Shown piece by piece: positions 11,764-22,800 of a stretch of DNA of 64,000 bases. A model generated the notes under the pieces. That model was given only the letters and a program-made list of their open reading frames with translations. It did not search any database and was not told the DNA's origin. A program made the position numbers and the translations under genes. How positions within the stretch are numbered: the stretch's first letter is position 1; every line of letters begins with the position of its first letter. The DNA is from Acholoe squamosa (lineage: Eukaryota; Annelida; Polychaeta; Phyllodocida; Polynoidae), in contig OX439036.1 of the NCBI GenBank assembly GCA_949317995.1, positions 85,256,420-85,320,419 of the forward strand. The letters run 5' to 3'.

Positions 11764-13062
11764 GTGATGTGCAAACTGCTCTACTTTGTGCAGATGATGT
11801 CCTATGCGGCCTCCATCACCATCCTCACTGTTATCTCGGTCGAACGCTACTTCGCCATCCTGCACCCATTCCGCTGTAAGCAGGTAAAAACCTTGTGCTT
11901 ACTGCGAACAGTGCTGTTCATCGTGTGGTCGGCAGCCGCCATTTGCGGTATCCCCCAGCTCATCTTCTACAGTGTCGTCGACCTGGAGCTTCCGGCGGCG
12001 ACCATGGGCGGAAGCACAGTGCAACTGGCATTCTGCATCGTGGTGGTGCAGCACAACCAGCAGGCCTATGTGACCACCAATTTTGTGCTGTGGTACCTAG
12101 TACCACTTTGTCTGATGACCATCATGTACTCCCGTATCTCAGTGGTCCTCTGGAGGAGCAGTCAAACTGCTGGACGTATGTCCAACCACACACAAGGGTC
12201 TACTGGCGCTGTGTCATCAAAGGGCTGTGGTAGATACAAGGGGACCTCAACAATGGAACAGTCACATCACCAGGAGGCATCTCGGGATGCTGAGGAAGCT
12301 ACACTATACACAGCGGAGGATGTGTCATCGACTCCTGGACCTTACCCCCAAATGTCCAATAATGGCGCCCATTCCCCAGTAGACGGAGAAATCCACAGAT
12401 GCTGCCCATCATTTACAAGAAGTCTGAAACCAGCCTCTTCACCTGCTTCGCGCGCCAAGACCAACCTTGGTACCACCACCAATGCTGACCAAATGGAGCT
12501 GCGCAGTCTTGTCACCAAGAAGACCACAGCTTCCGGTTCCAAGAAGACCGCAGCTTCCGGTTCCAGCAACACCGGAACAGGAAATTCATCCTCCAGTTGC
12601 CTAAAAAATGGTATGGCAGCCAGAGAGACATTAGTCCAACATGTTGGTGGGGGGCAGTTTGGGGCTGTCACACGTACATTGCTCAAGAACGTGCGATTCC
12701 GGTCTGAGGAACCGGTAGAGGGCGCGCTGGTGGCACGACGTCGCGTGATCCGCCTACTGATTGCCGTTATCGTGTGCTTTGCTCTCTGTGTGCTGCCTTA
12801 CCATGTGCTCATGATATGGCAGATGTGGCGGGCCACTCACCAGCACCCAGTCCCTTATGGCCAGCTGCTGGCCGCCCCCATCACCTTCCTCATATTCTAT
12901 CTGAACAGTGCCCTTAACCCTCTCCTCTACGCCTTCCTGTCCGACAACTTCCGCCGGAGTCTGAGGGAACTGCTTCAAGGTCGAACATCGCGAACCGTCG
13001 CCAACCGCAATACACACCGACGCAGTACTCTGAGCTCCAAGACGAATCAGACCTGCGTGTAG
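11764..13062 (+). CDS. class A peptide-type GPCR, 3' terminal exon (TM3-TM7)
   Basis: Rhodopsin-family membrane receptor, 432 residues visible. The exon opens after a good acceptor (TTATCTTATTTGCAG, phase 0) with the conserved TM3 Cys at residue 3. TM3 ends in ISVERYFAILHP (an ERY variant of DRY, 27-29). TM4 spans about 45-65, a loop-2 Cys candidate is C91, and TM5 spans about 104-130. TM6 carries FALCVLPYH, with Val in place of the usual Trp of CWxP. TM7 ends NSALNPLLYAFLSDNF. The third intracellular loop is about 195 residues, Ser/Thr-rich and low complexity. The C-terminal tail is short and basic. The TM6/TM7 pattern resembles invertebrate peptide receptors (trissin-receptor or TRH-receptor grade), but I cannot assign a ligand. 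TM1-TM2 must lie in an upstream exon that I did not find. Confidence 0.9.
   Translation: MMCKLLYFVQMMSYAASITILTVISVERYFAILHPFRCKQVKTLCLLRTVLFIVWSAAAICGIPQLIFYSVVDLELPAATMGGSTVQLAFCIVVVQHNQQAYVTTNFVLWYLVPLCLMTIMYSRISVVLWRSSQTAGRMSNHTQGSTGAVSSKGCGRYKGTSTMEQSHHQEASRDAEEATLYTAEDVSSTPGPYPQMSNNGAHSPVDGEIHRCCPSFTRSLKPASSPASRAKTNLGTTTNADQMELRSLVTKKTTASGSKKTAASGSSNTGTGNSSSSCLKNGMAARETLVQHVGGGQFGAVTRTLLKNVRFRSEEPVEGALVARRRVIRLLIAVIVCFALCVLPYHVLMIWQMWRATHQHPVPYGQLLAAPITFLIFYLNSALNPLLYAFLSDNFRRSLRELLQGRTSRTVANRNTHRRSTLSSKTNQTCV
12517..12564 (+). repeat. 24-bp tandem duplication inside the GPCR loop
   Basis: Two adjacent 24-bp units (12517-12540, 12541-12564) differ at one base and encode KKTTASGS then KKTAASGS in the third intracellular loop. 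In-frame duplication in an unconserved loop is tolerable, and it suggests recent replication slippage. Confidence 0.9.
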
Positions 13063-13289
13063 GCGCCATTTTGTACGATCTGAACTTATTCCGACTTAGC
13101 GGGATAGAGGTGGAGCCGTACTGTCTGGCTGAAGCTGGTTACCAGCATGTACTCTTATGCTGGTTTCAGGGTACAATGACGTCATACATGTAGGAATCCA
13201 CTCTCTCCCACCCTGTTTACACAAGTTTGGTTAGAACTCAGAAGGTACCTCAAAGTGACTTGAAATTATATATTCACAGCTTCAAAGGG

Positions 13290-13560
13290 ATTGTGAGTGC
13301 AGGCTACCACTCATCACACCCCCAGTGGGGTGTTTCAGAAGCAGGTAATGTTTACAACCGGTCATAAGGAGATATGAGTCATATTGGCCACTAGCTGGTC
13401 TGGGGCTGGTTCTGGCAACACACACTGATAAGATGGGACCAGCATGTCCCTGGAAGTGGGTGTTAACTAGGGACAAGGTACCCATCATGGTATGTCTTAT
13501 CAGTGGGGTTTACCTCAACCAGCGAAATTCAAAATGGCAGCTCCACTAGGCCTCCATACT
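13290..13560 (+). repeat. dispersed repeat family C, copy in GPCR 3' flank
   Basis: Contains GGGGTGTTTCAGAAG, then GGCTGGTTCTGGCAACA, then GGGACCAGCATGTCCCTGGA and AGGGACAAGGTACCCATCA. The last two form an inverted pair (TGTCCCTGG / CTAGGGACA). Related copies or pieces occur near 20355-20420, 22715-22990, 24960-25080 and 40805-40975. It may fall within the GPCR 3' UTR, which cannot be delimited. Confidence 0.65.
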
Positions 13561-14799
13561 GAGTCCTATAGTACTCGCGCCCACAGGACCACATGTAACA
13601 TCGGTTATATGGATATCATAATTACATGTACTGATGTCCACAGAGGGAGGTTGGGTGTTGATTAGCTCGGCCTTTATCATGGTCTTGTCCTTTGGCGGGA
13701 AACTAGCTGCACTATCAGGCACCTACTCATGTCACACACTCTATACTTCACTATACTGAATGACTTCTCATGACTAGGTACCTACTCAAATCTGCCCTTT
13801 TTTTAGCACCATACTTTAATGACCACTTGTGAGCAACAAAAGGGACAAGTTATAGCTACATGAAAAGAAAGGACTGGAAACGAGGGCATTTTTAGCCAGC
13901 TCTTCCTTTTACTATAGGAGCAACACCCTCCTGTGCTAGTTTGTATGCGGGCCTAGCGTGTGTTCCAGGTGTGCATGTAAATACCTTCTTTTATAACCTT
14001 CTAAGGGAATGACTACAATCCTTAATTGTTGAGTCCATGGCCCGATGATGTGGTTAATGTTAGGAAAACGAGCCTCTGCCTGCATTCACCCATTTGCAAA
14101 GATGCTCAAATAATTCATGGGACAAATAGAGACCATCTCGGTGCACTCAATCCAATATACAAAAAGAATTCTATAACGTGCCTGAGAAAGACAGGTAAAC
14201 GGAAAGAACTGACAGTTCCAGTCAGTTTTAATGGGGCTCAGAATTACGTGGAACAAGGTCTTCAATTTCATTCCACGTTGGCGTCTGCTTATAGACATGC
14301 AATGTTTAAACAGACATCTATCAATGGTAACTGGATGTGATACACGAATCAATGACACCTTGTGGCTCCAACTCCCCAAAAATGGATGGAATTAATGTTG
14401 TTGGTCTTTCATTCAATACATTTGAGTTTGATATCGTTTGATGCCCATGTATAATAGGGATAGTTTTGGGAGTTTAATCTTCCTCATTCGGTGTATATAT
14501 GGGACCTAAACATTATATGAATTTAACAAGTTTAAGGGGGCACTTCCATGGTGCGTTTTTGAAAAGCGTTGCACATAATGACATGTATGTGGTAGAATGT
14601 GTGTGATTTGGTTCCAATGGCATCTCGATGAACAAATAAATCAATGTAATAAAGCAATGTGAATTGACTATTGTATTCATTATTCTACTGTCATTAGTCT
14701 TGCTCCAGAGTAATTGACATCTCCTCGGTTCTGAATGGGGGCATTTTTTATTCATTATCATGGGCGTTATTGGGTCTTTGATGAATGGAAGGGAATCAG
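13561..14799. other. intergenic or GPCR 3' UTR, no further gene
   Basis: No coding signal. No AATAAA was noticed close behind the GPCR stop; one is present at 14634-14639, so the transcript end is uncertain. Confidence 0.35.
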
Positions 14800-15849
14800 T
14801 GTCCAACTGTAATTGCGTTTTTATTCATCACACCTGTAAATGATGTGTGTACTCAGTGACATGATGAGATGCAGACCCGGACGCCGAGTAAATATGCCGT
14901 GAATCGATATTATTTAAAGTATTAACCATCGTAATCACACCTTTGATTATTTCCTACGAGTTTTGACCATTAAATTGTCATTTCGTCCACTTTCTCAAAA
15001 TCGTCTATCTACAGAAGAATTAGTGAAGGCTGCCTCGGGGCCTTGCATGGAGATTTGATGCCAACAAATGCAATACCCAAATTATACATACCCCCACTAA
15101 CGGTCATAACGGCCTCTGAAATCCTGCAGAATAAGAAAAATATATTGGTTCGTGAGTGAAGGGAAGGGGATCAGGAGGGTCTTGCCAAAAGAGAACGAGG
15201 AAGAGCCTGGAAGAGCTTTGAGAGGTAATAAACGTGCATGGAGTGCCAACTCATTAAGAAGTTTGTTTTAAATGAGGTGTGGACAAATTAAACATGTTTT
15301 CTTTACCTTTGGAAAGACAATTCCATAAGAGCACACGTTCACCCTTTGAGGAACTTATTGTTAAATCGAGAATGCTGTTGGAAATACGAAGACGTGCACG
15401 TTTTATTTTTCGGTTCACGTCTTCAAAAGATGACGAGGAAGAAGCTTTTATGTTGTTTTTTCTGAGAGAAACGTACATTGCCTAACTCGTTTTCATAGTA
15501 TTGAAAAAAAACACACATTTACAACAGAATGCATGGGAAAACACATTTTGAGTTATAAAAGACGTCCACGTTTCATCCAAGCAAGTTTGTGAAAAATGAT
15601 TTGGCAACATAAGTGAGAACCAAATAATAAAACGTGCACGTTCTTGTATTGCTTAATATTTATTTCTGAAACTCGTTTAGGTGAAACATGCATGTTTCTT
15701 ACTCTATGCAAAAAGTGTACATTCTACTGTAAAACTATCTAGGCAATACTATGAAAATGAGTTAGGCCAAGCACCCCAGCAAATTGTCGTTATCTGTAGC
15801 CATGATTGGTCATCAATGGTGACTCCTTTCTGAGTGATAACTCACTGCG

Positions 15850-16290
15850 TCATCTTTCGCCACTGTGTGTCAGTCTCACATGGCATGGCGATTTATCACA
15901 ACAGTCTCCAACATGATCTCACTCACTGCGTGAGTATGTGCCACCCCTTGTCATCCCTCACAAAGCATGGTGGCTTATCACCACCATCACCAACATGGAT
16001 CTAACTCACTGCGTGAGTATGTGCCACTGCCTGTCAACTCTCAGTCAGAATGGCAACTTTTCACCTGCATTGCCAAATGGCTCTCACTCACTGCGTGAGT
16101 GTGTATCACTCCTAGTTAATCTTCTCTCAAAATGGCGACTTATCACCACCATTGCCAACATTGGTCTCACTCAATACGTGAATTTGTGTCACTCCAAGTC
16201 AATGCTCTCTGAGGATTGCATCATCTGTCACTCACTCTCACTCACAGTGGCAACTTATCACCACCATTGCCAAAGTTGTTGAGACAGCAC
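15850..16290. repeat. 83-bp tandem array with CTCACTGCGTGAG motif
   Basis: The imperfect palindrome CTCACTGCGTGAG starts at 15922, 16005 and 16087, with a diverged version at 16170, so the period is 82-83 bp over four full units plus a partial fifth. Units also share CTTATCACCACCAT and TGCCAACAT. The 114-codon frame through the array simply reads the repeat. Confidence 0.85.
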
Positions 16291-16644
16291 CACTGTTCAA
16301 CATGTAGCCTATCTAGGAAGTGTGGGCATGAAGTATAAGTCCCATATGTATCAAATGTGCTTTGTTTCACACTGATTTCCATGTAATACTTCAGAGTTGA
16401 ATCAAACAAGATTATATAGAGAGAATATCAATTCAATTTAGATAGAGGTATCTCTAAAATGAAAGCAACTATCCATAAACACCTTTTCTCTGGTTACAGG
16501 AAAAATACATAGGGAAATATCAACATGAACACCTTGTCTGTGGTTAGAGGGAAGATACATATGGCAATACCTTCTCTGGCAAAACATACTTTGATCTGGC
16601 AGATGTGAGGCTGCATGATTACCAATGTCGATGATCATAAGCTT

Positions 16645-17230
16645 TTCATCTAACAAGGTGAGTGATCACCAGCGTCGCCATCACTGGTGAGTCTGAGTAA
16701 TCACCACTCTCGCCATCCATGGTGAACCTGCGCTATGACGTGGTGCGCGTTTCATCTAGCGAGGTGAGTGATCACTCGTGTCGCCATCCCTGGTGAGTGT
16801 GGGTGATCAAGATCCTCACCCTCTGTGGTGAACCTGTGCTATCACGAGGTACGCGTTTTATCTAGCGAGGTGACTGATCACAATCCTTGCCATCCGTGGT
16901 GAATGTGTATTATGACGTGGTGTGCGTCTCATCTAGTGAAGTGAGTGATCACTCATGTCACCATCCCTGGTGAGGATGAGTGATCACTCATGTCGCCATC
17001 CCTGGTGAGGATGAGTGATCACGATCCTCGCCATCCCTGGTGAACATGTGCTATGACGAGGTGCGTGTTTCATCTAGCGAGGTGAGTGATCACCCGCGTC
17101 GCCATCCCTGGTGAGTCTGAGTGATCACCATCCTCGCCATCTGAGGTGAGGCCATATGATCACCACCATTGCTATTCCTGGTGATCTTGTGCTATAGCGA
17201 CGTCGTGTTCCATCTAGCGACATGTGTGAG
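16645..17230. repeat. 35-bp tandem array with higher-order structure
   Basis: The basic unit is about 35 bp: TGATCACNNNTGTCGCCATC followed by CCTGGTGAGNNTGAG. A divergent unit containing CATCTAGCGAGG recurs at 16753, 16859, 16930, 17071 and 17211. The spacings of 106, 71, 141 and 140 are close to 3, 2, 4 and 4 basic units. Each unit carries the palindromic TGATCA and CACCAGGG/CCCTGGTG-type half-sites. Satellite-like, non-coding. Confidence 0.85.
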
Positions 17231-17778
17231 CCACTTCACACAGGTTGACGAGGAGTCACGAGTTAGGCCAAGCACATTTTCTGCAGTGACTCTCTGAAAA
17301 TATTCAAGAGGTTCTTCCTAGTTATCTTTTGGTATATAAGATCCTCCTGTATGTAAAAACACTTTTTATGTTGTAAAAAAAGGTGCACGTTTCACTTAAA
17401 ATGAGTTTGTGAAAAATCCTTAATTGGCAATACCCAAACGTGCACGTTTTATTTCTTTGTTCTCGTTTCCTTTTTAGCAAGACCCTCCAGTAACCAACTG
17501 ATGGCGCTTTTACTAAATGTATTGACACCTGCAAATGACGCGTGAACTCAGTGACATGATGAGATGCCAAGAAAATACGACATTCTACTGACGTGAGCCA
17601 ATATCAAAGTCTTCGTGTTGTATTCTTTAAAGATAGGCTTCTATGAAAGTAATCACTTTTGATTACTCAGGGTTGTCTTTCCCTCATGGTGATTACCTGA
17701 GTTCATCACTTTAATTTGATTCATTTTTCTGCCATCGGGGGTCCTATAGTATACAACAATGGGATAAAGTGAGATGCA

Positions 17779-18000
17779 TTACCGTAAACAGTTGTATATA
17801 AGACACACCCATGTTTAAGCCGCACCTTGGAGCTATAAGCCACATCGGACGTTTGGAAATTACCAGTTTAATACTGGGTTACAGTACAGTATTAAATAGC
17901 CACAGATAACCTGCACCCCTAATACCGACCTAGCGGGATTAATTACCAGCCTTTGAAATAATCCCAGCTATTCACTCATATAAGCGGGAGTTTACAGTAA
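17779..18000. mobile_element. MITE family D (TTACYGTAAAC ends), copy 1
   Basis: Ends are TTACCGTAAAC and GTTTACAGTAA, inverted with one mismatch. Subterminal TATAAG...AAGCCGCACC and ATAAGCGGGAG are also inverted. A related copy is at 55711-55940. No coding capacity. The superfamily is not assigned because no clear target duplication is seen. Confidence 0.65.
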
Positions 18001-18882
18001 TTTAATATCTATAGTCTTTAGAAAATGAAAGATGTGAAGAATAAAATCGCATTGAAATTCCAATTGATTAAAACAGGAAGAAAAAAAGAAGAACATAGAA
18101 CTACTGGTTCATGGGAACGTTCAAATCTCGAATCGTGTTTAATAGAGGGATTGAAACCTCAAAGTAAAAAAAAAAATCATGATTTTTGTGTGCACGTTCT
18201 CTGAGATAGGCTTTATAATTATACTCGTACTACGCAGTTCTGAGCTATCCTGGCGCCGAATGTCGTCACAGGGTAACGTCACACGGAAATCTGTAATGAT
18301 GGGTCGGAAATATATAGTATATTGTAGGAAGTTGTTTTATCATAGAAATAAACTTATATAAAGAAATTTTCTCAATACTATATGAATATTCCAGCTTACA
18401 TGTCATGTATAGTTTTGCTCAAGTTGCAAACAATGATTTATCATATACATGCAGTATAATCCTCATTGATTCTTCTATTTCAGAAAAGTATAATTAGCCT
18501 GCTCCAATTACAGGTAAGTTCCAATACTTATTTGTAAGGGTAAACATGAAGAAGCAAGTGGGACTATTTGAATATGATAATTCATCATAATATAACTGGC
18601 CCTAGATACTGTAATCATACTTTATTTCGAGCTGTACATGTACATATTTTCACGAATTTCGGGGAAATGAAAAATTTAAGTACATCGTGAAAATTCATTC
18701 ATTGTAATTTGTTTTTGTTTCCTGAGAAGGATGGGTGGCAGTGGCAGATCCAGGGTTTTGAAAAAGGGGGGGGCGCCCCTTGTTTGGCCCTTATTTTTGG
18801 CAAAATTCCAAACTTAAAAGAGACAGACGAATTCTAAAATACAGGGAAAAGGGAGGGGGCGCGCATCCCTGTACCCGCAGTC

Positions 18883-19105
18883 TTAACCCTTTAAGGGCAG
18901 AGCAAAAATTGTTGCCCTGGCCATGGGGCCGGCCTCTGAAAAAAGTATAGTTCCTAGAGGACGAGCCTATTTTCAATTCCTATACTAATCCTATATAATG
19001 GGCGTCGACTATAGTCGACGCTAGGCCTGCCATGGTGTCGACTATAGTCGACGCTAGGCCTGCCATGGTGTCGACTATAGTCGATGCTAGTCCTCAATGG
19101 GTTAA
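18883..19105. mobile_element. piggyBac-type MITE with tandem palindromes
   Basis: TTAA|CCC at the left (18883-18889) and GGG|TTAA at the right (19099-19105) match the TTAA target site and CCC...GGG ends known for piggyBac transposons. The inner element is 215 bp and has no ORF. Three tandem units of about 33 bp (19001-19090) each carry GTCGACTATAGTCGAC, a perfect 16-bp palindrome in units 1 and 2, with one base changed in unit 3. The terminal inverted match beyond CCC is weak, so the assignment rests on the ends. Confidence 0.55.
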
Positions 19106-19249
19106 TCAGCGACAGGGTATGGGGTAGTATTGACAGCCTCCTTTTCTTTCTTTTTTTTCCCCTTATTATTTATCCTGGCTATCATGGGCATAGGGCCTGG
19201 ATTGATTCTAGCCAGCCATAACTTAATTAGACATATGTGACCCATCAAG

Positions 19250-19860
19250 GGAGAACACCCCTCCGCTGGGGATTTTTAATTCCCCATTTGGCCACCAGGG
19301 AGCATTGGAGGGGCAGAATTACTCTAAAATCTTTATAAAAATACATTAGGCTAATTTTTGATGCAGAATTCAATGGTCTCATTTAAAATGCACCATTTTC
19401 GATAGAAATGGCCCATATTTGGATGGTAAAATGAATATTTTGCATGAGAAATCAACCTATATGCCTGTTCCTTGTTACCATGGCAACCATTCCAATAATC
19501 AAAATTTGCAGATTTTTATGCCAATTTGAGGATACTCACCAAAAATCCAAAACTGGAAACGGAAATGGAAAATTCCTTCTAGATCAAAATCTATGTTAAA
19601 ACTCATAATATTGTTATGTATTTTTTATGAAAAAGGCTGATTTATTGTGTTTTTAGAAATTTTTATGGTTTATAATGTATTAAAAGCTCAATCATTGATT
19701 TCAGATATGAATAACGACCTATGTTTAAGGAGGGGTTCTGACGTAACTACTAAGAATATTTAAGCCAATGATGTCTCATTTTAAAGATCTTGAGATGAAC
19801 TTTGATAAAGAATTCCCTGCAGAGGGGTGTTTTTGCTTGCCTAGTCACATATATATTCGG
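19250..19860 (+). repeat. dispersed repeat family B, copy 2
   Basis: Same orientation and block order as 11281-11705, but with more sequence at the left (from about 19250, GGGAGAACACCCC). Blocks include GTTACCATGGCAACCATTCC, CTAGATCAAAATCTATG, TTATGGTTTATAATG and GAGGGGTTCTGACG. Non-coding. Confidence 0.65.
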
Positions 19861-22800
19861 TGACTTAATTCATGTAGTAGAGATGATGATTTTCATCTAT
19901 AGTATAACATAGGTAGGTAGTGCATAAAAAATGCGTTAGTAACAAGGTACAAACAATTATAGATCCTAAGGCCGAGGTGTTCTGGGATGTATGTACATGT
20001 ATCCACATCCTAGGACCTGGTAAAGAGTGGGTAATCTAAGATTTGACTGATAAAAGATTTTGATAAAACGTGTAGCAGTTATAATATTACACTTCAAATT
20101 AGAAGGTTTATTTTCACCAAATACCACTAAGAAAAACGGAAAATCGCGAATTTAGATACATGTGAAATTGTATTTTAAAGCAAATTTCCAAAAATCTGTA
20201 CACGCGAAAAAATCTATGTTTACAGTACATGCACTACATGTAGTATTCAACCTTTTTGCCTATAATATATCTCAATTGTTTTTATTTTCTATTTCAGAAA
20301 AATACAAAAGGTTTGCGTCAGTCACTGTCACAGACCTATCTGTGCCTGCCTCATATCACCTGTACCTACACCAGTAGGGTGTTTCAGAAGGAAATAATGT
20401 CTACAACCATTTGTAGGGAGATATTATTGCAGGTTTAATATTGATCATAGGCTTAAAACTGCAGGTGTTTCTAAACGATGATTATTATCTTACCGAGTTT
20501 ATAACCTAAAATCAGTGCTATTGGGCTATAGGAGGGTGGAGGAATTTGAGGTATGGGTACTTGCTGTAGCTATTTGAACTGGTATTAATCTCCACCGTAA
20601 CTTGATAAATTAATAACAACTTCGAGTTATCCACCATGTTTTAACTAAATAACTATATCATATGGGGAATTCGCTAGCATCAAGAGGTAGAGTCTTGTGT
20701 CTAAATCTCAAGCCCACTACGAAAAGAAGACACAATGGGCAAGTAAGCTTTGAGGGTTTATTGACACTCTCAGGTAAGTAAGTATTTGGGACAAAACGTG
20801 GGAAAACCTAACATTACGGGGATTTAGTGATATTCAGAGCCTCTAGTTGGCACAGCTAAAAAGAACAAGAAGGTATATTTACTGTAACTGCTCAGAATAC
20901 TTTCTGTGGGCATTCCCACCTATTTGGACAATCAAAGACCCTAAATAATGGGCAAAGTCTTCTTTCACTACACAGATAAACATGTTATCCTGCCCAAAAT
21001 GGATAATATCTGTGCAGGTTGACAAAGTTTGAGGTATTCTTAGTTCAGGTATATCTATCTGGTTTGATTAAGCAGTTGACCAAAATATAACAAATGAACC
21101 ACTTAAACCATACTTGTTTTCTTTGAGAAGAGAAGGTTCCAAGGATCATTTTGATATATGGATCATCAACATCTGTCAAGGGAAAGTGGGAGAACATTCC
21201 ATGACAATGTGTGAGGTTGTATCATGTTCAACACTGGTTGTGCCCCCTGGTGGCAGTAAATAACAAAAAAGGCCGATGGTATCATTTCATTGGTATTTCG
21301 TTGTAACATGAGACATCCAATCGTAATAAACAAACACAATTTCACCAACGATGACTTTTGTTGAGTTTTCACTAATCACTCTTTAGTCACTTCACTTTGG
21401 CATTCGCACTTCAAGAATAATTCCTCATCACATCTTCTAACATTAACCATACTGTGTTGCAAACTTTCACAGCTCCTTCAAATAATCCCAATAAGAACTT
21501 CCAATAAATATTCATAGTTCAGCTAGGTAGAGCCATCCTTTTAATATCCAAGACAAAGTTGGTATTTATATTTCAATCATGATGATACTGGTTAGGTAGA
21601 GACTAGGTAGAGTTTAGGTAAAGATCAGGTAGAACTGTATAGTTTCCTTTTGAAATTCTTAAGACCCCATTTACTGTGTTTCGAATAATACTGTCTTTTC
21701 CAGAATATATATAATTTCTCCCTGTGAGCTGGTGACTATACACTGTGCTTCCAGCTTTCCATCGACAATTCACGCCCTGCCTGGCCCTGCACCTGCCTTA
21801 TATACTTCCCTTGCACCAGCTGTTTTCACCCAACACCTTCTGGACTTTGCTTCCCCCATGATATGGGAGTGTAATCTGCTTGTTTATAACTGATCACTCC
21901 CATGATGGTAAACACCGGATTGTACTTTGGACTCCACCCTGGGACATGATCTTCTTTATACACATTGACTCTCTATAAATCACTTGTGGACTCTGATCCC
22001 CTAACATCTACATGTTATTTCCTGCTTGTTTTTAATTACTTTTCGATTCTCTTTTACTGGATCTGGTTAAAACTGGATCCTTACATACTAATATCAGTCT
22101 CCCATGTTTTAGCTCCCTATATCTACTTTTAATATGAGTTGCTGTCTTATATAAAATATCCTTACTATTATCTCGTCTTACTTTTTATATTCTTTTATCT
22201 CCCCCATACCCATATTTTCAGAATCCCCACTAACTCACTATGGCTAAAATTGTTGTGAAATAGACAGTGGTTGTAAGTCCCGACTTATGACTGAACCAGT
22301 TGTAGACTGTAACTTCCACCATAACTCTGGTAGTAAGTTATAATTTCAATCGCAGACAACAGGAAACCAGTGTATAACGTGGGGAACCCCCCTCTTACAT
22401 CATAGTTCAGAGGGAAATCCATCTGAGTCATGTGAGGCAGATATATTGGACCACTCAATCCAGGCACGATGGGATCAGAGACCTGTTTCACAATCATTCT
22501 TTATTTAAGATCAATCATTCCACTCTATGAGTAACCACTTAAGATCAGTCATTTGGGAATTACTACAAGTGTTTCAGAACAAGCTATTACTCCTATTGGA
22601 ACATAAGACTGGTCCTTTAGAAACAGCTGTCAATTACACATAGGGGCAGTAATCAAGATCGTTTCACATTTATGTGTACCCTCAACCTTCCCCATAAATC
22701 AGCAACTTTATGTCACCTGTACCTATACCTGTGGGGTGTTTCAGAAGCCGGACATGATAATGAACATTAAATATCTGTTTCTAAAACTGCAGGCCTCTAA

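Larger units (their letters stand above)
14800..17665. repeat. composite repeat block flanked by long direct repeats
   Basis: Two related segments, about 14800-14955 and 17500-17665, lie in the same orientation. The best-kept part is ACTCAGTGACATGATGAGAT preceded by CACCTGYAAATGA, at about 14830-14872 and 17527-17570. Similarity continues outward (TTTAAAG...GTAATCAC...TTTGATTA). Inside them, repeated AAACGTGCACGTTTT-like motifs and a GTTTGTGAAAAAT block frame two tandem arrays. This looks like one composite element or an old segmental duplication. No coding capacity is seen. Confidence 0.6.

Noticed and set aside
16645..17230. Possible CRISPR array because of regular 35-bp spacing
   Set aside because: There are no distinct spacers; the whole unit repeats and diverges like a satellite, and the genome is eukaryotic.
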